Assembly: GCF_900105755.1 (NCBI RefSeq)
Contig: NZ_FNTQ01000001.1
Coordinates: forward strand, 7,502,001 to 7,566,000
Source: Streptomyces sp. Ag109_O5-10
GTDB lineage: Bacteria > Actinomycetota > Actinomycetes > Streptomycetales > Streptomycetaceae
Length of the DNA stretch: 64,000 nt
Reading direction: 5' to 3'
Both the position numbers and the translations under genes were made by a program. The notes beneath the pieces are model-generated. The model saw only the letters and a program-made list of their open reading frames with translations, was not told the origin of the DNA and ran no database searches. Below, in pieces: positions 25,804 through 33,903 of this stretch (its first letter is position 1; each line of letters begins with the position of its first letter).

Positions 25804-27315
25804 ATGACCGTACGGCGAGTAATGGGCATCGAGACGGAGTACGGGATCTCCGTCCCCGGCCACCCCAACGCCAATGCCATGCTCACCTCGTCCCAGATCG
25901 TCAACGCCTACGCGGCGGCGATGCACCGGGCCCGCCGGGCCCGCTGGGACTTCGAGGAGGAGAACCCGCTACGGGACGCCCGAGGCTTCGACCTCGCACG
26001 CGAGGCCGCCGACGCCAGCCAGCTCACCGACGAGGACATCGGCCTCGCCAACGTGATCCTCACCAACGGCGCCCGCCTCTACGTCGACCACGCACACCCC
26101 GAATACAGCGCCCCCGAGGTCACCAACCCCCGCGACGCCGTCCTCTGGGACAAGGCCGGCGAACGCATCATGGCCGAAGCCGCCGAACGAGCCGCCGCAC
26201 TCCCCGGCGCCCAGCCCATCCACCTCTACAAGAACAACACCGACAACAAGGGCGCCTCCTACGGCACGCACGAGAACTACCTGATGAAGCGGGAGACCCC
26301 CTTCTCGGACATCGTGCGCCACCTCACCCCGTTCTTCGTCTCCCGCCAGGTCGTCACCGGCGCCGGCCGCGTCGGCATCGGCCAGGACGGCCACGAACAC
26401 GGCTTCCAGCTCAGCCAGCGCGCCGACTACTTCGAGGTCGAGGTCGGCCTGGAGACGACCCTGAAGCGGCCGATCATCAACACCAGGGACGAGCCCCACG
26501 CGGACGCGGAGAAGTACCGCCGCCTCCACGTGATCATCGGCGACGCGAACCTGTCCGAGATCTCGACCTACCTGAAGCTCGGGACCACGGCCCTGGTCCT
26601 GTCCATGATCGAGGACGGTTTCATCGCCGTCGACCTCGCCGTCGACCAGCCCGTACGCACCCTCCACCAGGTCTCCCACGACCCCGGTCTCAAGCGCCTC
26701 GTCACCCTCCGCAGCGGCCGCACACTCACGGCCGTACAGCTCCAGATGGAGTACTACGAGCTCTCCCGGAAATACGTCGAGGAGCGCTACGGCGCCGACG
26801 CCGACGACCAGACCCGGGACGTCCTGCAGCGCTGGGAGGACACCCTCAACCGCCTGGAGAACGACCCCATGAGTCTCTCCGGTGAGCTCGACTGGGTGGC
26901 CAAGAAGGAGCTCATGGAGGGCTACCGCCGCCGCGACGAGCTCGACTGGGACGCCGCCAAGCTGCACCTCCTCGACCTCCAGTACGCCGACGTACGGGCC
27001 GAGAAGGGCCTCTACAACCGCCTCGCGGCCCGCGGGCGCATGAAGCGGCTCCTGGACGAGGCCGACGTGGAACGGGCGCGCACCAGCCCGCCAGAGGACA
27101 CCCGTGCCTACTTCCGCGGCCGCTGCCTGGAGCAGTACGCCGACGACGTCGCCGCGGCCAGCTGGGACTCGGTCATCTTCGACCTCCCCGGCCGCGACAG
27201 CCTCCAGCGCGTCCCAACCCTGGAACCGCTACGCGGAACGCGAAATCACGTCAAGGAGCTCCTGGACCGCTGCCGCACCGCAGAAGACCTGGTCAGGGTC
27301 CTCTCCGGCGGCTGA
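25804..27315 (+). CDS. dop: Pup deamidase / depupylase Dop
   Basis: A 503-residue member of the Dop/PafA carboxylate-amine ligase fold (glutamine-synthetase-like). It removes Pup from tagged proteins and, where needed, deamidates its C-terminal Gln. The start MTVRRVMGIETEYGISVPGH carries the metal- and ATP-site Glu. The Dop-specific insertion after NPLRDARGFDLAREAADAS distinguishes it from PafA. Further signatures are YVDHAHPEYSAPEVTNPRDAV, YKNNTDNKGASYGTHENYLM and NTRDEPHADAEKYRRLHVIIGDANLSE. The Pup in this window already ends in Glu, so depupylation should be its main job. pup lies 190 bp downstream. Confidence 0.96.
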   Translation: MTVRRVMGIETEYGISVPGHPNANAMLTSSQIVNAYAAAMHRARRARWDFEEENPLRDARGFDLAREAADASQLTDEDIGLANVILTNGARLYVDHAHPEYSAPEVTNPRDAVLWDKAGERIMAEAAERAAALPGAQPIHLYKNNTDNKGASYGTHENYLMKRETPFSDIVRHLTPFFVSRQVVTGAGRVGIGQDGHEHGFQLSQRADYFEVEVGLETTLKRPIINTRDEPHADAEKYRRLHVIIGDANLSEISTYLKLGTTALVLSMIEDGFIAVDLAVDQPVRTLHQVSHDPGLKRLVTLRSGRTLTAVQLQMEYYELSRKYVEERYGADADDQTRDVLQRWEDTLNRLENDPMSLSGELDWVAKKELMEGYRRRDELDWDAAKLHLLDLQYADVRAEKGLYNRLAARGRMKRLLDEADVERARTSPPEDTRAYFRGRCLEQYADDVAAASWDSVIFDLPGRDSLQRVPTLEPLRGTRNHVKELLDRCRTAEDLVRVLSGG

Positions 27316-27428
27316 ACGGGCACCCGGAGCACACCGGCCGACCAGGGTCAAAACCCCGGCGCCCGGGAATCATCGAGGTGGCCCCCGTACGTTGGAGAAA
27401 CTGCGGGGCCGATGTCGGACCCGGCTTG

Positions 27429-27434
27429 TAGGGT
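27429..27434 (+). promoter_or_regulatory. Putative -10 element of the pup promoter
   Basis: TAGGGT, 72 bp upstream of the pup start. Eight bases further upstream is ATGTCGGAC, which shares TGTCGG with the PafBC box at the right spacing but only 6 of 9 positions. PafBC control of pup is therefore possible but not supported well. Confidence 0.3.
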
Positions 27435-27505
27435 CTGATCATCACCGATCGGCAGGAAAGCCGACCTGTCGACCCATGTCGGGCGAACTGAGCGGGGTGA
27501 GTGTC

Positions 27506-27724
27506 ATGGCAACCAAGGACACCGGCGGCGGACAGCAGAAGGCGACGCACTCGGCCGAGGAGGTCGAGGAGCAGGCGGCAGAGTCGCAGGGCTCCGAGGA
27601 CCTCAAGGAGCGGCACGAGAAGCTGAGCGACGACGTCGACTCGGTTCTTGACGAAATTGACGATGTACTCGAGGAGAACGCAGAGGACTTCGTTCGGTCC
27701 TTCGTTCAAAAGGGTGGAGAGTAG
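27506..27724 (+). CDS. pup: Prokaryotic ubiquitin-like protein Pup
   Basis: A 72-residue disordered modifier linked through its C-terminal Glu side chain to substrate lysines by PafA, marking them for ARC and the proteasome. The ARC-binding helix region SEDLKERHEKLSDDVDSVLDE and the conserved tail DVLEENAEDFVRSFVQKGGE are present. The gene encodes GGE directly (codons GGT GGA GAG TAG), so deamidation by Dop is not needed before ligation. It starts at ATG 27506. It is followed after 38 bp by the endonuclease VII-like gene and then prcBA, with a small hairpin at 27731-27745 in between. Confidence 0.97.
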   Translation: MATKDTGGGQQKATHSAEEVEEQAAESQGSEDLKERHEKLSDDVDSVLDEIDDVLEENAEDFVRSFVQKGGE

Positions 27725-27730
27725 CTTTTC

Positions 27731-27745
27731 CCTTCGAAACGAAGG
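27731..27745 (+). promoter_or_regulatory. Small hairpin between pup and the nuclease gene
   Basis: CCTTCG-AAA-CGAAGG, a 6-bp perfect stem with a 3-nt loop, 6 bp after the pup stop codon and overlapping the upstream-most possible start of the next gene. It could act as an attenuator or RNA-stability element separating abundant pup mRNA from prcBA. Confidence 0.35.
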
Positions 27746-27762
27746 TGCGGGGGGAGTCTGGG

Positions 27763-28356
27763 TTGGCAAGCGAAGAAGGCGTGAAGCGCTGCTCGCGGTG
27801 CAAGCAGCACAAACCGTGGGCAGCGTTTGCGCGAAACAAGGCGATGCGTGACGGCTACCAGGCGTACTGCAGGGAGTGCGCGGCTGCGTATCACCAGCAG
27901 CGGCAGCTGGCCAAGGGGTGCAACGTTCGACCGAGAGTGGACGCACCTCCAGGGCACAAACACTGCCGCACTTGCGGAGAGATCAAACCGCACAGCGAAT
28001 GGACGCGGAACAGCAGTGCCTCGGACGGTTTGGCCACTCTCTGCAAGGCGTGCAAGGCGGAGAAGGGGCGGGCGCAGCACCTGAAGCGCAACTACGGCCT
28101 AACCGAAGTCGAGCGCGACGCGCTGATCGCCGCCCAGTACGGACTCTGCGCGATCTGTCTAGATGCTCCGCCCGTGCATGTGGATCACTGCCACAAGACG
28201 GGTAGGGTCCGAGGCGTACTGTGCTTCAACTGCAATTCGGCCATCGGCAAATTGAGGGACAGGCCCGACGCCGCTCGCCGAGCCGCTGCTTACCTGGAAG
28301 GAAACTTGTGGAAGCCAACACTCGTAGCACAGGGCGTCTACCAGCTGCCTTCCTGA
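27763..28356 (+). CDS. Endonuclease VII-like HNH protein with tandem zinc knuckles
   Basis: A 197-residue protein starting at TTG 27763 (GGGGGAG upstream; GTG 27745 is an alternative). Two tandem similar zinc-ribbon units come first: CSRCKQHKPWAAFARNKAMRDG...CREC and CRTCGEIKPHSEWTRNSSASDG...CKAC. A recombination-endonuclease-VII (HNH/treble-clef) domain follows, with YGLCAICLDAPPVHVDHCHKTGRVRGVLCFNCNSAIG. The metal Cys pairs and the DHCH active-site histidines are intact. T4 endonuclease VII relatives cut branched DNA. The 3' end overlaps prcB by 49 bp, so it is embedded in the pup-prcBA transcript. A role in proteolysis or DNA repair is not established. Local base composition is less GC-rich than the neighbours. 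Confidence 0.88.
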   Translation: MASEEGVKRCSRCKQHKPWAAFARNKAMRDGYQAYCRECAAAYHQQRQLAKGCNVRPRVDAPPGHKHCRTCGEIKPHSEWTRNSSASDGLATLCKACKAEKGRAQHLKRNYGLTEVERDALIAAQYGLCAICLDAPPVHVDHCHKTGRVRGVLCFNCNSAIGKLRDRPDAARRAAAYLEGNLWKPTLVAQGVYQLPS

Positions 28357-29153
28357 CGCCTGGGTCGTCCTCGTTCATGGACTTTCTCGGTGAGCACCAG
28401 CCGGAGTTGCTGCCCGGCAGGCGGCAGTTGCCGCCCACGCAGGGGGTGATCGAGGCGCCGCACGGGACGACGATCGTGGCGGTGACCTTCCCCGGGGGCG
28501 TGGTGCTCGCCGGTGACCGTCGGGCCACGATGGGCAACGTGATCGCCCAGCGGGACATCGAGAAGGTGTTCCCGGCGGACGAGTACTCGGCCGTCGGTAT
28601 CGCCGGCACCGCCGGTCTCGCCGTGGAGATGGTCAAGCTCTTCCAGCTGGAGCTGGAGCACTTCGAGAAGGTCGAGGGCGCCCAGCTGTCCCTGGAGGGC
28701 AAGGCGAACCGGCTGTCGACGATGATCCGGTCCAACCTCGGCATGGCGATGCAGGGGCTGGCGGTCGTGCCGTTGTTCGCCGGGTTCGACGTGGACCGGG
28801 CCAAGGGCCGGATCTTCTCCTACGACGTCACCGGCGGCCGGTCCGAGGAGCACAACTTCGCGGCCACGGGGTCCGGCTCGATCTTCGCGCGGGGCGCGAT
28901 GAAGAAGCTGTTCCGCGAGGACCTGTCCGAGGAGCAGGCGACCACACTGGTGGTGCAGGCTCTGTACGACGCGGCCGACGACGACTCGGCGACGGGTGGT
29001 CCCGATGTCGCCCGCCGGATCTACCCGATCATCACCGTGATCACCGACGCCGGTTTCCGCCGGCTCACGGACGACGAGTCCTCCGAGCTGGCCCGTGCGG
29101 TGCTGGCGCGCCGCCTGGAGGAGCCGGACGGCCCGCGCGCGGCGCTGCTGTAG
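28308..29153 (+). CDS. prcB: 20S proteasome beta subunit
   Basis: A 281-residue catalytic subunit precursor. A 53-residue propeptide ending APHG is cleaved off autocatalytically to expose Thr54 (TTIVAVTFPGGVVLAGDRRAT), the N-terminal nucleophile. The Asp of AGDR and Lys of QRDIEKVF complete the active site. GTG 28308 with GGAAGG upstream gives MEANTRSTGRLPAAFLTPG and matches the S. coelicolor length. It overlaps the end of the endonuclease VII-like gene, implying coupled translation. prcA follows 69 bp later. Fourteen copies form the inner rings of the cytosolic 20S particle. Confidence 0.97.
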   Translation: MEANTRSTGRLPAAFLTPGSSSFMDFLGEHQPELLPGRRQLPPTQGVIEAPHGTTIVAVTFPGGVVLAGDRRATMGNVIAQRDIEKVFPADEYSAVGIAGTAGLAVEMVKLFQLELEHFEKVEGAQLSLEGKANRLSTMIRSNLGMAMQGLAVVPLFAGFDVDRAKGRIFSYDVTGGRSEEHNFAATGSGSIFARGAMKKLFREDLSEEQATTLVVQALYDAADDDSATGGPDVARRIYPIITVITDAGFRRLTDDESSELARAVLARRLEEPDGPRAALL

Positions 29154-29222
29154 GGCGCCGACGTTCTTATCAAGGTGATCCCAGTGACTTCGACGGAACC
29201 CTAAGGAAGGGGACGGATACCG

Positions 29223-29981
29223 GTGTCGACGCCGTTCTATGTCTCACCTCAGCAGGCGATGGCGGACCGTGCCGAGTACGCCCGCAAGGGCATCGCGCGT
29301 GGCCGCAGCCTGGTTGTGCTCCAGTACGCCGACGGCATCGTGTTCGTCGGTGAGAACCCGTCCCGTGCGCTGCACAAGTTCAGCGAGATCTATGACCGGA
29401 TCGGTTTCGCGGCCGCCGGTAAGTACAACGAGTACGAGAATCTGCGGATCGGTGGGGTGCGGTACGCCGATCTGCGTGGTTACACCTATGACCGTGACGA
29501 TGTGACGGCGCGTGGTCTGGCGAACGTGTACGCCCAGACGCTGGGCACGATCTTCTCGTCGGCGGCGGAGAAGCCGTACGAGGTGGAGCTGGTCGTCGCG
29601 GAGGTCGGGGAGACTCCGGAGGGTGACCAGATCTATCGGTTGCCGCACGACGGCTCGATCGTGGACGAGCACGGTTCGGTGGCGGTCGGTGGCAGTGCGG
29701 AGCAGATCAGTACGTATCTGGACCGTGAGCACCGGGAGGGTATGACCCTGGCGGAGGCCCTGAAGCTGGCTGTGACGGCGCTGTCGCGGGAGTCGAACGG
29801 TACGCAGCGGGAGATCCCGGCGGAGCGTCTCGAGGTCGCGGTGCTGGACCGGACGCGTCCGCAGAAGCGGAAGTTCAAGCGGATCGTGGGTCCGCAGTTG
29901 TCGCGGCTGCTGGAGGCGGGCGGTGCGGCGACGGCCGCGGAGGCCGAGGACGCCGAGGAGTCCGGCGGAGACGTCGAGTAG
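29223..29981 (+). CDS. prcA: 20S proteasome alpha subunit
   Basis: A 252-residue non-catalytic subunit forming the outer gating rings. The N-terminal gate segment MSTPFYVSPQQAMADRAEYARKGIARGRS is typical, as are the proteasome core strands and the insertion-rich C-terminus. The tail (EAGGAATAAEAEDAEESGGDVE) is acidic and flexible. GTG 29223 follows AAGGAAGGGG. It is the last gene of the pup-nuclease-prcBA unit, with a terminator hairpin 33 bp downstream facing the convergent LacI gene. Confidence 0.96.
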   Translation: MSTPFYVSPQQAMADRAEYARKGIARGRSLVVLQYADGIVFVGENPSRALHKFSEIYDRIGFAAAGKYNEYENLRIGGVRYADLRGYTYDRDDVTARGLANVYAQTLGTIFSSAAEKPYEVELVVAEVGETPEGDQIYRLPHDGSIVDEHGSVAVGGSAEQISTYLDREHREGMTLAEALKLAVTALSRESNGTQREIPAERLEVAVLDRTRPQKRKFKRIVGPQLSRLLEAGGAATAAEAEDAEESGGDVE

Positions 29982-30013
29982 GTTCTCGTATCGGCTCGTG
30001 TCAGCCCTTTCTG

Positions 30014-30047
30014 CGCGCCCCGTCCGGTGGTCATCGGACGGGGCGCG
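30014..30047. terminator. Bidirectional terminator between prcA and the LacI gene
   Basis: 13-bp perfect arms (30014-30026 with 30035-30047, core GCGCCCCGTCCG) with an 8-nt loop, between convergent stop codons at 29981 and 30054. Confidence 0.75.
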
Positions 30048-30053
30048 GGCGTT

Positions 30054-31070
30054 TCACGAGGGGCGTGGGGGTGCTGTGGAGCCTCGTACGACGAGTTCGA
30101 CGGGGATGTCGCCGTGTTCGGGTTCGCGGCCGTCCAGGACGGCGAGGAGGGCCTGCATGCCGCGTTCCCCGAAGAGTTCCGCGTCCAGGCGTACGGTCGT
30201 CAGCTCGGGGTCGATGGCGGTGGCGAGGGCGAGGTCGTCGAGGCCGGTGACGGAGATGTCGTCGGGGATGCGCAGGCCTTGGCGGCGGAGGGCTTTGTAG
30301 GCGCCGGCGGCGAGTTTGTCGTCGTCGCAGACGAGGGCGGTGGGGCGGGGTCCGGGGGTGGTGAGGGCGGCCTCGGTGGCGGCTTGGGCGCCTTCGATCG
30401 AGATCGGGGCGCGGATCGTGCGCAGTGAGGTGCCGGGTACCGCTGACGTGCGGGTGGCCAGTTCGTGTGCGCGTACCTCGAAGGTCCAGGAGGCGATGTC
30501 GGCGGCCAGGTGCAGGAAGTGGCGGTGGCCGAGGTTCAGGAGGTGGTCGGCGGTCTGGCGTACGCCGTCGGCGATGTCGAGGTTGACGGTGGCGGCGCCG
30601 AGGCTGCCGTCGGGGTCGCTGTCGAGCATGACGAGGGGGAGCTGGTCGCCGCGGATGGCGGTGAGGGCGTCGGCGGCCATGGAGGAGGCGATGACGCCGT
30701 CGAGGGCGGACTGGGCGGAGGCGAAGGGGTCGCGGGCCGGGCCGATGCCTTCGGGGGAGGGGTAGAGGAGGACGCCGAAGCCGTGCGCGGAGGCGACGCG
30801 GGCGGCGCCGGTGTAGACGCCGGCGAAGAACTCGGTGGTGAGGGCGGGGACGACGAGGAGGACGGTGCGGGTGCGGCCGAGGCGGAGGTTGCGGGCGGCG
30901 AGGTTGGGGCGGTAGCCGAGGTCGCGGGCGGCTTCGCGGACGCGTTGGGCGGTGGTCTCGGAGACGCGGCCGCGCCATTTGTCGCCGAGCACGAGCGACA
31001 CGGCGGCCTGGGAGACGCCGGCTGCCTGGGCGACGTCGCGGCTCGTGGGGCGCGTGCTGCTGGGTGGCAC
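30054..31070 (-). CDS. LacI-family transcriptional regulator
   Basis: A 338-residue LacI/GalR repressor. The HTH and hinge (residues ~8-60) read TSRDVAQAAGVSQAAVSLVLGDKWRGRVSETTAQRVREAARDLGYRPNLAARNLR in short overlapping motifs. The ligand domain is periplasmic-binding-like (~65-330, with LLVVPALTTEFFAGVYTGAARVA and SVTGLDDLALATAIDPELTTVRLD). GTG 31070 is preferred because GAAGGAG lies 10 bases upstream; ATG 31112 is 14 codons earlier without a ribosome site. It is divergent from an MFS gene, with a 27-bp dyad in the 88-bp gap, so it likely regulates that transporter. The ligand is unknown. Confidence 0.92.
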   Translation of the reverse strand: MPPSSTRPTSRDVAQAAGVSQAAVSLVLGDKWRGRVSETTAQRVREAARDLGYRPNLAARNLRLGRTRTVLLVVPALTTEFFAGVYTGAARVASAHGFGVLLYPSPEGIGPARDPFASAQSALDGVIASSMAADALTAIRGDQLPLVMLDSDPDGSLGAATVNLDIADGVRQTADHLLNLGHRHFLHLAADIASWTFEVRAHELATRTSAVPGTSLRTIRAPISIEGAQAATEAALTTPGPRPTALVCDDDKLAAGAYKALRRQGLRIPDDISVTGLDDLALATAIDPELTTVRLDAELFGERGMQALLAVLDGREPEHGDIPVELVVRGSTAPPRPS

Positions 31071-31114
31071 CGGGGGTGGGCTCCTTCGTCTGGACGTGTG
31101 AACAGCGCACATGG

Positions 31115-31141
31115 TACGTATGAGAGACGGGGTTATACGTA
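31115..31141. promoter_or_regulatory. Inverted repeat in the LacI/MFS divergent promoter
   Basis: TACGTAT (31115-31121) and ATACGTA (31135-31141) are perfect 7-bp arms separated by 13 bp. It is the only AT-rich dyad in the 88-bp gap and lies 17 bp before the MFS start. A likely operator or promoter overlap. Confidence 0.5.
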
Positions 31142-31158
31142 AAACGTGGAGGTGGGAC

Positions 31159-32418
31159 ATGGCCGCGGGGTACCTGGAGATCCTCAGGGCGAGGCACGCG
31201 GCCCGGCTGCTGGCGGGGACGCTGGTGGGGCGGCTGCCGAACGCGACGGCGGCGATCGCGATCGTGCTGTTCGTGCGGGCGGAGGGCGGCACGTACAGCC
31301 TGGCGGGGGCGCTCGCGGCGGTGTACGGGGTGGCCAACGCGGTGGGTCAGCCGGTGCTGGGGCGGCTGGTCGACCTGCGCGGGCAGCCGCGGGTCCAGTT
31401 GCCGGCGGCGCTGGCGTCGGCGGGTGCGATGGCCGTGTTCGCGTTCGCGGGTACCGGGTCGCTGCCGGTCGCGTACGCGGCCGTGGCGGCGGCGGGGCTG
31501 TTCACTCCGCCGCTGGAGGGCGGGTTGCGGGCGCTGTGGCCGAGTGTCCTGGGTGGGGAGGAGCGGGTCCACACGGCGTACGCGATGGACGCGGTGGCGC
31601 AGGAAGTCATGTTCACGGTGGGGCCGTTGCTGGTGACGCTGTGCGTGTCGCTGTGGTCGGCGCGGGCGGCGCTGCTGATGGTGAACGTGGTGGGGGTGCT
31701 CGGGGCGCTCTCGGTGGTGGTCTCGGCGCCGTCGCGGGCGTGGCGGTCGGCGCCGCGTGAGGCGCACTGGCTGGGTGCGCTGCGCTCGCCGGGGCTGCTG
31801 GCGCTGCTGGGCGCGTTCCTGTTCGTGGGGATCGCGCTGGGGTCCATCACGGTGGCGTCGGTGCCGTACGCGGACGGCCACGGGGGTGACGCGGTGTACG
31901 GCTGGATGATGGCGGCGCTGGGGCTGGGTGCGCTGCTGGGGGGCAGTGTCTACGGGGCGCGGCGGTGGGCGGGGGAGCCGGCGCGGCGACTGCGCGTGCT
32001 GGTGGCTCTTCTGGCGGTGTGTTATCTGCCGCTGATGCTGATGCCGGGGGCGTTGGCCATGGTGTTGCTCACAGTGCTGGCCGGGGTGTTCCTGGCGCCG
32101 GCGATCGCGTGTGCGTTCGTGCTGGTGGACCGGCATGCGCCGAGGGGCACGGTCACCGAGGCGTTCTCCTGGCTTGTGACGACGTTCACAGTGGGGGCGT
32201 CGGTGGGAACGGGCGTGGCCGGGCCGGTGGTCGAGGCGGGCGGGGCCCTGTGGGGGTTCGCGGTGCCGGGTGCGGCGGGGGGTGTGTCGCTGCTGGTCCT
32301 GGCGGTCACGGGGCGGGTCCTCGCAGCTCCCGGTGGGGGTGCGGTGGTTGCGGCCGGTTCGGAAAATGATCCAAATCGTGCTGTCGAACCCCGTTTCAGC
32401 TCAGGGGATCGGGCGTAA
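31159..32418 (+). CDS. MFS transporter
   Basis: A 419-residue major facilitator superfamily protein with about 12 hydrophobic segments, starting MAAGYLEILRARHAARLLAGTLVGRLP. The loop 2-3 signature region is GQPVLGRLVDLRGQPR. The central cytoplasmic loop (APSRAWRSAPREAHW) divides two six-helix halves. The hydrophilic C-terminal tail is about 25 residues. ATG 31159 follows GGAGGTGGG. Substrate unknown; the family resembles sugar or drug efflux proteins. It is paired with the divergent LacI gene and lies between prcA and pafA without obvious link to proteolysis. The stop codon is 9 bp before the pafA start, so it may carry pafA transcription. Confidence 0.9.
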   Translation: MAAGYLEILRARHAARLLAGTLVGRLPNATAAIAIVLFVRAEGGTYSLAGALAAVYGVANAVGQPVLGRLVDLRGQPRVQLPAALASAGAMAVFAFAGTGSLPVAYAAVAAAGLFTPPLEGGLRALWPSVLGGEERVHTAYAMDAVAQEVMFTVGPLLVTLCVSLWSARAALLMVNVVGVLGALSVVVSAPSRAWRSAPREAHWLGALRSPGLLALLGAFLFVGIALGSITVASVPYADGHGGDAVYGWMMAALGLGALLGGSVYGARRWAGEPARRLRVLVALLAVCYLPLMLMPGALAMVLLTVLAGVFLAPAIACAFVLVDRHAPRGTVTEAFSWLVTTFTVGASVGTGVAGPVVEAGGALWGFAVPGAAGGVSLLVLAVTGRVLAAPGGGAVVAAGSENDPNRAVEPRFSSGDRA

Positions 32419-32427
32419 TGTTCAGTC

Positions 32428-33789
32428 ATGGACCGCCGCATTTTCGGGCTGGAGAACGAGTACGGCGTCACGTGCACGTTCAGGGGACAGCGCCGCCTGT
32501 CGCCTGACGAGGTGGCGCGGTACCTCTTCCGCCGTGTCGTGTCATGGGGCCGTAGCAGCAATGTCTTTCTGCGGAACGGCGCCCGGCTCTATCTCGACGT
32601 GGGCTCACATCCGGAATACGCGACACCCGAGTGTGACAATGTGACCGAACTGGTCACCCACGACAAGGCCGGCGAGCGCATTCTCGAAGGGCTGTTGGTG
32701 GACGCCGAACGACGCCTGCATGAGGAAGGAATCGCGGGCGACGTCTACCTTTTCAAGAACAACACGGACTCGGCGGGCAACTCCTATGGTTGCCACGAGA
32801 ACTATCTGGTGGCGCGGCACGGGGAGTTCTCCCGGCTCGCGGACATCCTCATTCCGTTCCTGGTGACCCGGCAGCTGCTGTGCGGCGCCGGGAAGGTGCT
32901 GCAGACCCCGCGCGGTGCGGTGTACTGCGTGAGCCAGCGGGCGGAGCACATCTGGGAGGGCGTCTCCTCGGCGACGACGCGTTCCCGGCCGATCATCAAC
33001 ACGCGCGACGAGCCGCACGCCGACGCCGAGCGCTACCGCCGGCTGCACGTCATCGTCGGCGACTCGAACATGTCCGAGACGACGATGCTGCTGAAGGTCG
33101 GCGCCACCGACCTGGTGCTGCGCATGATCGAGGCGGGCACGGTGATGCGGGACCTCACCCTGGAGAACCCGATCCGGGCGATCCGCGAGGTCAGCCACGA
33201 CATCACGGGCCGGCGCAAGGTGCGTCTGGCCAGCGGCCGGGAGGCCTCCGCCCTCGAGGTGCAGCGGGAGTACTACGAGAAGGCCGTGGACTTCTGCGAG
33301 CGGCGCGGCATCCGCACCGGCACGGTCGAGCAGGTGCTGGAGCTGTGGGGCCGGACGCTGGACGCGATCGAGGCCGAGGACCTGGACCGGATCGGCACCG
33401 AGATCGACTGGGTGATGAAGTACAAGCTCATCGAGCGGTACCGGGCCAAGCACAACATGACCATGTCCCATCCGCGGGTGGCGCAGATAGACCTCGCCTA
33501 TCACGACATTCACCGTCGTCGGGGTCTGTATTACCTGCTGGAGAAGAAGGGTCAAGCCGCGCGGATCTGCAATGACTTGAAGATCTTCGAGGGCAAGTCG
33601 GTTCCGCCGCAGACGACTCGGGCGCGGCTGCGCGGTGACTTCATCAGGAGGGCCCAGGAGCAGCGCCGGGACTTCACGGTCGACTGGGTGCATCTCAAGC
33701 TCAACGACCAGGCGCAGCGCACGGTGTTGTGCAAGGACCCGTTCCGTTCGGTCGACGACCGGGTGGAGAAGCTCATCGCCGGTATGTGA
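32428..33789 (+). CDS. pafA: Pup--protein ligase PafA
   Basis: A 453-residue ligase that activates the C-terminal Glu of Pup with ATP and joins it to substrate lysine side chains. It shares the Dop fold. Visible motifs are MDRRIFGLENEYGVTCTF (metal-binding Glu), NGARLYLDVGSHPEYATPECDN, FKNNTDSAGNSYGCHENYL and NTRDEPHADAERYRRLHVIVGDSNMSE. A C-terminal domain (~380-453) follows, with PPQTTRARLRGDFIRRAQEQRRDF. It lacks the insertion seen in Dop, which separates the two. ATG 32428 is 9 bp after the MFS stop. A 12-bp-stem terminator follows. Confidence 0.97.
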   Translation: MDRRIFGLENEYGVTCTFRGQRRLSPDEVARYLFRRVVSWGRSSNVFLRNGARLYLDVGSHPEYATPECDNVTELVTHDKAGERILEGLLVDAERRLHEEGIAGDVYLFKNNTDSAGNSYGCHENYLVARHGEFSRLADILIPFLVTRQLLCGAGKVLQTPRGAVYCVSQRAEHIWEGVSSATTRSRPIINTRDEPHADAERYRRLHVIVGDSNMSETTMLLKVGATDLVLRMIEAGTVMRDLTLENPIRAIREVSHDITGRRKVRLASGREASALEVQREYYEKAVDFCERRGIRTGTVEQVLELWGRTLDAIEAEDLDRIGTEIDWVMKYKLIERYRAKHNMTMSHPRVAQIDLAYHDIHRRRGLYYLLEKKGQAARICNDLKIFEGKSVPPQTTRARLRGDFIRRAQEQRRDFTVDWVHLKLNDQAQRTVLCKDPFRSVDDRVEKLIAGM

Positions 33790-33812
33790 GAGATCGGCAC
33801 AGAACGCCACAC

Positions 33813-33841
33813 GGGCGCCGTACGTTTTCCGTACGGCGCCC
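33813..33841 (+). terminator. pafA terminator hairpin
   Basis: 12-bp perfect arms GGGCGCCGTACG / CGTACGGCGCCC around the loop TTTTC, 24 bp after the pafA stop. Confidence 0.75.
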
Positions 33842-33903
33842 TTCTCACGTCGTAGAGTTGCGCGCACGCCATCCGCAAGATCGACCGATTACGAGGCTCT
33901 TCC

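Noticed and set aside
27366..27393. SigR promoter before pup (GGAAT ... GTT)
   Set aside because: The spacer is 20 bases, longer than the usual 18, and the TAGGGT element further down is as plausible.
30031..32136. A 701-codon minus-strand frame over the LacI and MFS genes
   Set aside because: Its translation is Arg/Pro/His-rich low complexity; the overlapping LacI and MFS genes have clear family motifs.
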